A stretch of 10,368 bases of DNA from Cyanobacteria bacterium UBA8803. GTDB lineage: Bacteria > Cyanobacteriota > Cyanobacteriia > Cyanobacteriales > Coleofasciculaceae. The first letter of the stretch is position 1. Each line of letters opens with the position of its first letter. Location: contig DNXU01000182.1 of the NCBI GenBank assembly GCA_003505715.1, positions 1 through 10,368 on the forward strand, in the 5' to 3' direction. Made by a program: the position numbers and the translations under genes. Below the pieces are notes generated by a model. It ran no database searches. It had not been told where the DNA came from and worked only from the letters and a program-made list of their open reading frames with translations. Positions 1 to 5,358 of the stretch are shown here, one piece after another.

Positions 1-3
1 CCG

Positions 4-27
4 ATTCCCCATTCCCCATTCCCCATT
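4..27. repeat. STRR heptamer array (ATTCCCC x3)
   Basis: Three exact tandem copies of ATTCCCC plus a trailing ATT. The array sits at the window edge and may continue to the left. It is the reverse complement of the TGGGGAA array at 7931-7952. Heptamer arrays of this kind (short tandemly repeated repetitive sequences) are known from intergenic DNA of filamentous cyanobacteria. Confidence 0.75.
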
Positions 28-42
28 AATCAACAATCAATG

Positions 43-71
43 AAAAAGGCACCCCCCCGGCAGAGGGTGCC
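43..71 (-). terminator. Rho-independent terminator, minus strand
   Basis: GGCACCC (48-54) and GGGTGCC (65-71) form a perfect 7-bp GC-rich stem with a 10-base loop. On the minus strand the stem is followed at once by five T (A-run at 43-47). On the plus strand there is no T-run, so the terminator serves leftward transcription. The nearest gene upstream on that strand is the RHH gene ending at 311, which would give it a 3' untranslated region of about 240 bases. Confidence 0.6.
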
Positions 72-120
72 ATGAACAAAAACTCTTTAGGATCTCGCCT
101 CACTTGTTATCTTCGCTTGG

Positions 121-140
121 AGAGGGCGTGCTTGCCCTCT
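121..140. repeat. Perfect 7-bp inverted repeat
   Basis: AGAGGGC (121-127) and GCCCTCT (134-140) flank the 6-base spacer GTGCTT. On the plus strand it is followed by TACTTTTGG, only a weak T-rich tail. It lies in the gene-free stretch 72-310 and could be a second terminator or a processing hairpin in the 3' region of the RHH transcript. Confidence 0.35.
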
Positions 141-310
141 TACTTTTGGATGATTTCTGAAATGTTAATTTTGTGTTGCGAGCGGATTATCTATTTCTGC
201 TGGTACTATCCCCTTACTGCCTTCAGCTTTTCTTGACCAACAGCCTCTTATTCGCGAGACATCTTCGCGAACCAGGGGAAGCCCTTTGCCAAATTGGGAT
301 GCTCCCTCTT

Positions 311-523
311 TTACTCGTTTTCGTCGCGACTATTCTCTCGCTGTTTTTCCTGGAGTAGTTTTTCTTGTAATAGTTTTTCTAAGTCCTCATTTTTGAGAAC
401 TTCCTCAATCATCTCCCTGACAGTATCTGACATGGTGATGCCCTTGAGGTAGCAATACAGTTTAAATCTTTCTTTAAGTGCCTCAGGCAATCGAAACCTG
501 AGATAGTCGTCCCTTTCCAGCAT
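311..523 (-). CDS. Small ribbon-helix-helix (CopG/Arc-like) protein, 70 aa
   Basis: A probable DNA-binding protein of the ribbon-helix-helix fold, the type seen in CopG/Arc repressors and many antitoxins. Residues 7-12 (YLRFRL) fit the DNA-contacting beta strand. Residues 14-28 fit helix 1. The turn KGITMSDT at 27-34 leads into helix 2 at about 31-45 (VREMIEEVLK). The tail from 46 is highly charged, probably helical or coiled-coil, and contains a direct duplication, LLQEKLLQEK. Such proteins act as dimers. No toxin-like partner is visible downstream: minus-strand frames in 72-310 have no convincing start and product. The ATG at 523 has only a weak Shine-Dalgarno. Two palindromes lie 40-75 bases upstream and could be its operator. 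The RHH call rests on residue pattern alone; the regulatory or antitoxin role is inference. Confidence 0.6.
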   Translation of the reverse strand: MLERDDYLRFRLPEALKERFKLYCYLKGITMSDTVREMIEEVLKNEDLEKLLQEKLLQEKQRENSRDENE

Positions 524-563
524 TTGTTGCTTTTAGATATTCGGTCTTATTTAAGTTATTAGT

Positions 564-597
564 CCGCTAGAGCTAGCGGGGTGCTGTGATAACAGCA
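564..597. promoter_or_regulatory. Two adjacent palindromes, candidate RHH operator
   Basis: The first palindrome is CCGCTAGAGCTAGCGG (564-579), with 7-bp arms and a 2-base centre. Two bases on lies TGCTGT (582-587), four bases, then ACAGCA (592-597). Both are upstream of the RHH gene start at 523. RHH repressors and antitoxins commonly bind palindromic sites at their own promoters, so autoregulation is plausible. Nothing in the sequence proves binding. Confidence 0.3.
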
Positions 598-625
598 TGA
601 TTAATAATAACATGGTGCTTTGTGA

Positions 626-823
626 TTAAGCAATAGTTGCGGGAAAAGTAGCGGTGCGATTTAGCAAGTTGAGTGTTAGACAAAAGAATTTCCGACCAAA
701 ATTAATGGGTGGCTCAATTCTGGCTAGAGCGAGCAGGTTATCTAATTCCGTGACAATTTGGCTGCTGGTGCGCAGATGAGGGACCCGATCGCTCCATCCA
801 TAATCCCCTTGACAACTGCCCTA
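626..823 (-). pseudogene. Possible remnant of a coding sequence
   Basis: Between a TAG at 821-823 and a TAA at 626-628 the minus strand stays open for 64 codons. The translation has protein-like composition, for example GDYGWSDRVPHLRTSSQIV and then TELDNLLALARIEPP, but no ATG and no usable GTG or TTG near its beginning. Upstream frames are closed by stops. This could be the tail of a decayed gene, or an open frame by chance. I do not recognise the family. Confidence 0.22.
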
Positions 824-858
824 CAGGCTTAACTTGTTAGCAACGATTCATTTATGAT

Positions 859-875
859 AAAACCCCTAAGGGGGA
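859..875 (-). terminator. Weak terminator candidate after the WG-repeat gene
   Basis: On the minus strand a short CCCC/GGGG stem with a small loop is followed by TTTTA. It lies about 65 bases past the stop of the lipoprotein gene. The stem is only four or five base pairs, so this is a weak call. Confidence 0.2.
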
Positions 876-939
876 ACTCGCTGTTTGGGGATTGGGTAGA
901 TGCACATAGAATTTATTGGGTCGCCCTGGATCGGGCTCC

Positions 940-2061
940 TCAATTGAAGTTATCGCTAAATCTTTGGTCTTTCGTACTGGCAGGATGGCGAACATAGCCG
1001 TACTTATTTTTAATTTTTACTCTAGCCAGCCCCTGAGCAAAAGACAAAGCATTATCAAATTGGGGCGGAATTACTAAGTTTCCATCCTTGTCAATATAAC
1101 CCCACCGCTTATTGATTTGGACGGCGATCAGTCCTTCAGAGAATTCATAAGTGTTATCAAACTGTGGTGGAACGATAGCGTTTCCGGTTTTATCGATATA
1201 CCCTACCTTATTGTTGAGTCCTACCCCCGTAACTCCTTGGGAAAAATCTCCAGCCCAATCAAAGTAGGGCATAATTACGAAATTACCGCTTTTATCGATA
1301 TAGCCAGACTTGCCATCAAAAACGCCAACTGCCGCCAGTCCTTCGGAAAAAGAGCTAGCGTCCTTAAATTGAAGCTCGACGACCCAACCACCCATTTTAT
1401 CGATATAGCCCCACTGATTGCCTGTTTTTACCGCTGCCAACCCTTCAGAAAAGGAATGCACGTCAGCAAATTTAGGCCGAACCACCCACTTACCGCTGGT
1501 ATCAATATAACCCCACTGCTGATTGAGTTCTACTGCCGCCCGCCCTTCAGAAAAAGAACGAGCCTCATAAAATTGAGGCTGAATTATCCAATCTCCCTTT
1601 TTATCGATATAACCCCAAAGCTGGTTCTTTTTGACCTGGGCTAGCCCTTCAACAAACGATTTAGCCAGATGGAATTGCGGCAAAATAACCCAGTTGCCCC
1701 TTTTATCGATATAACCCCAAAGGTTGCCTGTTTTAACGTGGGCTAGTCCCTCAGAAAATGGTTCAGCAACATCGAATTGGCGCGGAATCACCCAGTTACC
1801 GCTTTTATCTATATAACCCCACTTCCCATCTATCTTGACTCCTGCTAATCCTTCAGTAAAGTCATTAGCCCCATCAAATTTGAGAGGTATGGCCATAGGT
1901 GGGTTAGTAGCTTTGGTAAATTGATTATCGATAGGGTGTGAATTCAACAAAATGCTACACCCAGTAAGTGCCAATCCAAACAAGAGGCTCCTAGCACTGA
2001 CAAGATAGCGGTTTTTAAAGTGGAAACTTCTCCCGCTCAACCTTCTAATATCGTTGAGCAT
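940..2061 (-). CDS. WG-repeat (KWG) lipoprotein, 373 aa
   Basis: An exported repeat protein of the WG/KWG family, whose biochemical role is largely unknown. The N-terminus is basic (residues 1-24), then a hydrophobic stretch 25-34 ends in the lipobox LTGC with Cys35, so it is probably a lipoprotein. From residue 62 there are eight full repeats (62-95, 96-129, 130-163, 164-197, 198-231, 232-266, 267-300, 301-334) and a shortened ninth (335-360). The unit is 34 residues, 35 in the sixth, with consensus F-x-x-A-x-x-F-S-E-G-L-A-x-V-x-x-x-x-x-WGYIDKxGNWVIxPQ. The WG tryptophan is replaced in repeats 6 (SGYID), 7 (VGYID) and 9 (YGYV). The ATG is supported by GAGGG six bases upstream. A MITE-like element sits just upstream, so the promoter may be altered. 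The repeat fold probably presents a binding surface in the cell envelope; the ligand is unknown. Confidence 0.88.
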   Translation of the reverse strand: MLNDIRRLSGRSFHFKNRYLVSARSLLFGLALTGCSILLNSHPIDNQFTKATNPPMAIPLKFDGANDFTEGLAGVKIDGKWGYIDKSGNWVIPRQFDVAEPFSEGLAHVKTGNLWGYIDKRGNWVILPQFHLAKSFVEGLAQVKKNQLWGYIDKKGDWIIQPQFYEARSFSEGRAAVELNQQWGYIDTSGKWVVRPKFADVHSFSEGLAAVKTGNQWGYIDKMGGWVVELQFKDASSFSEGLAAVGVFDGKSGYIDKSGNFVIMPYFDWAGDFSQGVTGVGLNNKVGYIDKTGNAIVPPQFDNTYEFSEGLIAVQINKRWGYIDKDGNLVIPPQFDNALSFAQGLARVKIKNKYGYVRHPASTKDQRFSDNFN

Positions 2062-2067
2062 ACTATG

Positions 2068-2072
2068 CCCTC
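2068..2072 (-). promoter_or_regulatory. Shine-Dalgarno of the WG-repeat gene
   Basis: GAGGG on the minus strand lies six bases before the ATG at 2061. It supports this start even though the region before the lipobox is rather long at 34 residues. Confidence 0.5.
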
Positions 2073-2095
2073 AAAACAAACTCAATTTTAGTAAT

Positions 2096-2247
2096 TAGGA
2101 CTTACGCATTGTGCCCCCCCGACTCCCCAATCCTCGCAGGGCTGATTTATTCTCGATAGAGAAATTTGGGAAGCTGGGGAAGCTGGGGAAGAAATTTCTT
2201 GTTCCCCCCAGATTTGGGGGGTTAGGGGGGCGTTTGCGTAAGTCCTA
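2096..2247. mobile_element. MITE-like element, 152 bp, with TIR and TSD
   Basis: The ends are perfect 13-bp inverted repeats: TAGGACTTACGCA (2096-2108) and TGCGTAAGTCCTA (2235-2247). The symmetry continues inward with GCCCCCC (2113-2119) and GGGGGGC (2225-2231), so the imperfect repeat extends to about 24 bp per side. The element is flanked by a direct repeat GTAAT (2091-2095 and 2248-2252), a likely target-site duplication. It contains no coding frame of note. The centre has an internal duplication (GGAAGCTGG units at about 2170-2190) between two GAAATTT motifs. This fits a non-autonomous element mobilised by a transposase elsewhere in the genome. The parent insertion sequence family cannot be named from this alone. 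Confidence 0.75.
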
Positions 2248-2255
2248 GTAATAAT

Positions 2256-2282
2256 GGTGCATTAGCTTCAGCGTAACGCACC
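2256..2282. repeat. 27-bp imperfect palindrome (GGTGC...GCACC)
   Basis: GGTGC (2256-2260) and GCACC (2278-2282) enclose an imperfectly paired core, ATTAGC against GCGTAAC. It resembles a small dispersed intergenic palindrome I recall from many cyanobacterial genomes. It lies 34 bases beyond the malic enzyme stop and may form the 3' end of that mRNA, but no T-run follows on either strand. Confidence 0.45.
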
Positions 2283-2316
2283 CTACTTTCTTACCTTCTG
2301 CCTTCACAGTACTAAC

Positions 2317-3708
2317 TTATCGCTGAGCTACACCATCTTGGCGTGCTGCTTGTTGCACAGCAGCAGCAACTGCTGTCACCACTCGCCGATCGAAGACTGA
2401 AGGTATAATATGTTCCCGGTCTAAGTCTGTAGCGTTCATAAGGGAAGCGATCGCATTAGCTGCTTCCAAGTACATGTTAGTGGTAATTACTGCGGCTCGG
2501 CAGTCTAGTGCGCCCCGAAAGACGCCAGGAAAAGCTAACACGTTATTAATTTGATTGGGGTAGTCACTGCGTCCTGTGGCCATGACCGCTACATCATCCA
2601 TGACTAATTCCGGGTGAATTTCAGGAATGGGATTGGCCATAGCCATGACAATGGGGTCTTTAGCCATAGAGCGTACCATTTGCGGGCTAACAACGCCAGG
2701 AACGCTGACACCTAGGAAAACATCAGCTTCTTTGAGGGCTTCGGCAAGAGAACCGCTCGTTTCAACGGCAAATACTCGCTTCTCATCCGTTAAATCCGAG
2801 CGTTTTTTAGAAACAATCCCTTTAGAGTCGCACAGGCAAATTGCCCGGGCACCTGCTTTGCGCAACAGGCGAGCGATCGCTAGTCCTGCTGCTCCCGCAC
2901 CATTAATGACGATCCGCACGTCTTCTAAGGATTTACTCACCAGTTTGAGGGCATTTGTCAAAGCCGCAAGGGAGACAATGGCCGTACCGTGTTGGTCATC
3001 GTGGAATACTGGAATATTCAACACTCGCTGTAGTCGGGCTTCGATTTCAAAGCAGCGAGGGGCGCTGATATCTTCCAGATTGACCCCGCCGAAGACAGGA
3101 GCGATATTTTTGACAGTTTCAATAATGCTGTCTGTATCTTGGGTTGCCAAACAGATGGGAAACGCATCGATCCCAGCAAATTCTTTAAACAGCATGGCTT
3201 TCCCTTCCATCACTGGCAGTGCTGCCTCCGGGCCTAAATTGCCCAATCCCAATACTGCACTGCCGTCGGTCACAATGGCAACGGTGTTGCTTTTAATCGT
3301 CAGGGAGTACACTTGTTCTGGGTCTTGGGCGATCGCATTACAAACGCGACCCACACCAGGGGTATAAGCCATAGCCAAATCAGCTTGATTAGTCAGCGCT
3401 AGTTTGCTCTGGGTGCTGATTTTGCCGCCGCGATGCAGGTTGAAGGTGCGATCGTAGACCTCGACGACTTTGATCTCTGGCAGTGCCTTAATAGCCTGTA
3501 CGATCCTTTCAGCATGTTCGGTACTAGCAGCATCAATGCTTAGATCGCGAGTGGAAATTTGGCGAGTCTGTTCGAGGAGAATAATTTGTCCCAAGTTACC
3601 GCCGACTTCGGCGATCGCCTGAGTCACGCTGGCTAACATGCCAGCACGGTTAGGAACTTCTAAGCGAATCGTTAAACTAAAGCTAGGGTTGGGTGTTAGG
3701 TCTGCCAT
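2317..3708 (-). CDS. me: Malic enzyme with N-terminal ACT domain, 463 aa
   Basis: Oxidative decarboxylation of malate to pyruvate and CO2 with reduction of NAD(P), in the cytoplasm. Residues 10-85 form an ACT-type regulatory domain (SLTIRLEVPNRAGMLASV, then AEVGGNLGQI). The malic N-terminal domain follows, with the catalytic Tyr115 in YTPGVG, Lys170 in MEGKAMLFKEFAGIDAFP, and metal-binding acids Glu212/Asp213 (GGVNLEDI) and Asp237/Asp238 (FHDDQHGTA). The nucleotide domain has INGAGAAGLAIARLL (268-282), Asp294 at the end of the second strand, MANPIPEI (357-364) and NQINNVLAFPGVFRGAL (385-401). An acid at the strand end would favour NAD over NADP. The length matches cyanobacterial malic enzymes of the Synechocystis Me type as I recall them. 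The ACT domain suggests allosteric control by a small molecule, not identifiable here. The gene is divergent from the SRPBCC gene across a gap of about 140 bases. Confidence 0.93.
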   Translation of the reverse strand: MADLTPNPSFSLTIRLEVPNRAGMLASVTQAIAEVGGNLGQIILLEQTRQISTRDLSIDAASTEHAERIVQAIKALPEIKVVEVYDRTFNLHRGGKISTQSKLALTNQADLAMAYTPGVGRVCNAIAQDPEQVYSLTIKSNTVAIVTDGSAVLGLGNLGPEAALPVMEGKAMLFKEFAGIDAFPICLATQDTDSIIETVKNIAPVFGGVNLEDISAPRCFEIEARLQRVLNIPVFHDDQHGTAIVSLAALTNALKLVSKSLEDVRIVINGAGAAGLAIARLLRKAGARAICLCDSKGIVSKKRSDLTDEKRVFAVETSGSLAEALKEADVFLGVSVPGVVSPQMVRSMAKDPIVMAMANPIPEIHPELVMDDVAVMATGRSDYPNQINNVLAFPGVFRGALDCRAAVITTNMYLEAANAIASLMNATDLDREHIIPSVFDRRVVTAVAAAVQQAARQDGVAQR

Positions 3709-3846
3709 TCTGTATTGATTGCGGATCTCAAAATCAAGAATTGTGATTGAACTGCCAATCTAACATCTACAATTCCCCCTAGCCTACAGGAGCTTGCCAG
3801 CTAGCAATTGTACTGAGTTACACTACAAATATTGACTATTGCATCT

Positions 3847-4281
3847 ATGGCAAGCCTCTACACTGAAATCGAGATCAATGCCCCAAAGCAGAGAGTTTGG
3901 CAGGTATTGTACCAGAAAGACCGTTGGAAGTACTGGAACACGTTTTTATTTGACTGCGACTCAAAACTTTCATTTCGGCAGGGGCAAGAGGTATTTCTAT
4001 CCCTGCGGCGGTTACCCAATGATGAGGAAACAGAGTTTGAGTCTGTGGTGACGCAAGTTGACCCAGAGGTGTGTCTGCGGTGGACTTCTGCCATTCCTGG
4101 CTTTCGCAACGAGTATGTATTTGAGTTACAAGAGATTGGTATCCGCCGGACTAAATACGTTCACAGAAGCAATTTTTCAGGAATTCTGACCCGCGTGTTT
4201 GTACCCTTTATTCGGGCAGATGAGCATCGCGGGATGCAACGCATGGCGCGGGAGTTGAAGCGGTATGTTGAGGAATTATAA
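3847..4281 (+). CDS. SRPBCC (START-like/polyketide cyclase) family protein, 144 aa
   Basis: A small soluble protein with the signature of the SRPBCC helix-grip fold, which encloses a hydrophobic ligand cavity. The start EIEINAPKQRVWQVLY is the typical first strand and helix. The middle LRWTSAIPGFRNEYVFELQ matches the central sheet. The end, VFVPFIRADEHRGMQRMARELKRYVE, is the long C-terminal helix that closes the cavity. The ligand or reaction cannot be deduced. The chosen start is the ATG at 3847, which puts the fold directly at the N-terminus. An in-frame TTG at 3832 would add five residues; neither has a good Shine-Dalgarno. The gene converges on the TPR gene. Confidence 0.8.
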   Translation: MASLYTEIEINAPKQRVWQVLYQKDRWKYWNTFLFDCDSKLSFRQGQEVFLSLRRLPNDEETEFESVVTQVDPEVCLRWTSAIPGFRNEYVFELQEIGIRRTKYVHRSNFSGILTRVFVPFIRADEHRGMQRMARELKRYVEEL

Positions 4282-4317
4282 GTTGTTGCTGTATTTAAAT
4301 AAAACGAAGTCGAAGGA

Positions 4318-4389
4318 CGGGTTTTGACTTAAGACATATGTGTAACTCGTCAAATTTGTCGCTAAACCCGCCCCTACAGATATTAGGGG
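4318..4389. repeat. Nested inverted repeats between convergent genes
   Basis: CGGGTTT (4318-4324) pairs with AAACCCG (4364-4370). Inside that pair, TTTGAC (4323-4328) pairs with GTCAAA (4349-4354). Directly outside it, CCCCTA (4371-4376) pairs with TAGGGG (4384-4389). The segment lies between the ends of the SRPBCC and TPR genes and could terminate both transcripts. It also resembles dispersed intergenic repeats of cyanobacteria containing GGCGGGTTTAGC. No strong T-run follows immediately on either strand. Confidence 0.4.
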
Positions 4390-4407
4390 TTATCCCTCTC
4401 TCTATTT

Positions 4408-5115
4408 TTAACAAGCCGTTAAGGGGTTTAACAGCTGACTCATCCACTTTTCCACTTTGCGGCGCAAGCGACTAGAAGTTCTCGATAGGGATAATTGACG
4501 CAAAGCGCGTTGATAGTCAGCGATCGCGCAGTTCCAGTCACCACGAAGATGGTAAGTGCGACCCCGTTCGGCATAGATATTTTCTTCCAGGCATCCCAGC
4601 ATTAATGCTAAATCAAGGTTTTCTAGCGCTAGCTCATAGAGTCCTAATTCCCGGAAGGTAATCGCTTGGTTGATCCAGGTACGGACGTTGGCCGGGTTAA
4701 GATCGAGAGCCTTCTCGTAGTCAGCCAGCGCTTCTCCAAGTTGTCCAGTAGTAGCGTAATAATTGGCGCGATTGTTGTAAGCACTGTCCAATTCTGGATT
4801 GAGTTGTAATGCCCTGTTATAATCCGCGATCGCTTTTTCTGGCATACCCATTTGGAAATAAATAAATCCCCGGTTGTTGTAGTCAACCGCGTGGGTAGGA
4901 TGGTATCTAATCAACTGGGTGAGCAGCCCAAGCGCACCATTGTAATCCCCCTGCTTCACTTTACGTTGTACGGAGGTGCGTAGGGTTTGAGCTGAATTTG
5001 GCAAAGTTTTCCGAGAGACCAGGTTAACGGTAGCGAAATTCCTGGAAGCTCTACGGGGCATCGGTGACCACTGTCTATTCTGCTCTTGCCGGTTTACAAA
5101 AGTAAAACCCTTCAT
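4408..5115 (-). CDS. Tetratricopeptide repeat (TPR) protein, 235 aa
   Basis: A protein-protein interaction scaffold built of about five TPR units of 34 residues: roughly 43-75, 76-109, 110-143, 144-177 and 178-211. Units 2 and 3 are canonical (YNNRGFIYFQMGMPEKAIAD, YNRALQLNPE; YNNRANYYATTGQLGEALAD, YEKALDLNPA). The first 40 residues are basic, contain no hydrophobic segment and are probably disordered. The C-terminal 25 residues are basic too. The ATG at 5115 has a strong Shine-Dalgarno (GGAGGA, five bases away). An in-frame ATG at residue 19 is an alternative without such a site. No signal peptide or membrane segment is seen, so it is likely cytoplasmic. The partner is unknown. Confidence 0.88.
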   Translation of the reverse strand: MKGFTFVNRQEQNRQWSPMPRRASRNFATVNLVSRKTLPNSAQTLRTSVQRKVKQGDYNGALGLLTQLIRYHPTHAVDYNNRGFIYFQMGMPEKAIADYNRALQLNPELDSAYNNRANYYATTGQLGEALADYEKALDLNPANVRTWINQAITFRELGLYELALENLDLALMLGCLEENIYAERGRTYHLRGDWNCAIADYQRALRQLSLSRTSSRLRRKVEKWMSQLLNPLTAC

Positions 5116-5120
5116 AACAT

Positions 5121-5155
5121 TCCTCCAACGTTCCTAGCCGCCTATCCCTGCGGCT
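5121..5155 (-). promoter_or_regulatory. TPR gene leader: Shine-Dalgarno and upstream hairpin
   Basis: GGAGGA on the minus strand (5121-5126) precedes the ATG at 5115. Nine bases further upstream AGCCGC (5136-5141) and GCGGCT (5150-5155) form a perfect 6-bp stem with an 8-base loop. The hairpin would sit in the 5' untranslated region next to the ribosome binding site, where it could affect stability or initiation. Confidence 0.4.
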
Positions 5156-5278
5156 TATCTACAATCAAGATTACGTCTAGTAGCACCCTGCTGGTGGCTG
5201 TGGATGTGTCACTTCCTCAGGCGTCTTCAACAAACCCAGCCAGCTGACCCTCTACTCCTACTTTGTAAAGGGTTACTT

Positions 5279-5311
5279 AGGAAATCTACAGCTCATCTTC
5301 ATGGATTTCCT
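5279..5311. repeat. 8-bp inverted repeat downstream of the FHA-PrsW gene
   Basis: AGGAAATC (5279-5286) and GATTTCCT (5304-5311) are perfect 8-bp arms separated by 17 bases. It is 47 bases past the stop of the FHA-PrsW gene on the minus strand. No T-run follows, so a classical terminator is not supported. It may be a 3' end hairpin or lie in the promoter region of the TPR gene. Confidence 0.3.
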
Positions 5312-5358
5312 GAAAACTTAACGAAACTATGAGAATCACTCTCCCCCTGTCTCTATCC

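Larger units (their letters stand above)
524..939. other. Gene-free stretch with palindromes and a possible gene remnant
   Basis: No start-to-stop gene is convincing here. The stretch holds the two palindromes at 564-597, an open minus-strand frame without start codon at 626-823, and a weak hairpin at 859-875 near the 3' end of the lipoprotein gene. No HIP1 octamer occurs in it. It must contain the promoter of the leftward RHH gene, but no clear -35/-10 pair was found. Confidence 0.6.

Noticed and set aside
173..358. Plus-strand frame of 61 codons with GTG start, hydrophobic
   Set aside because: It overlaps the end of the better-supported RHH gene on the other strand, has no Shine-Dalgarno, and has no recognisable family.
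1117..1644. Plus-strand frame of 175 codons inside the WG-repeat gene
   Set aside because: It is the complement of the 102-base repeats, which keep any stop-free frame open across units; the minus-strand protein has clear family repeats.
2627..3367. Plus-strand frame of 246 codons opposite the malic enzyme
   Set aside because: Shadow of a strongly conserved gene; its translation has no domain features.
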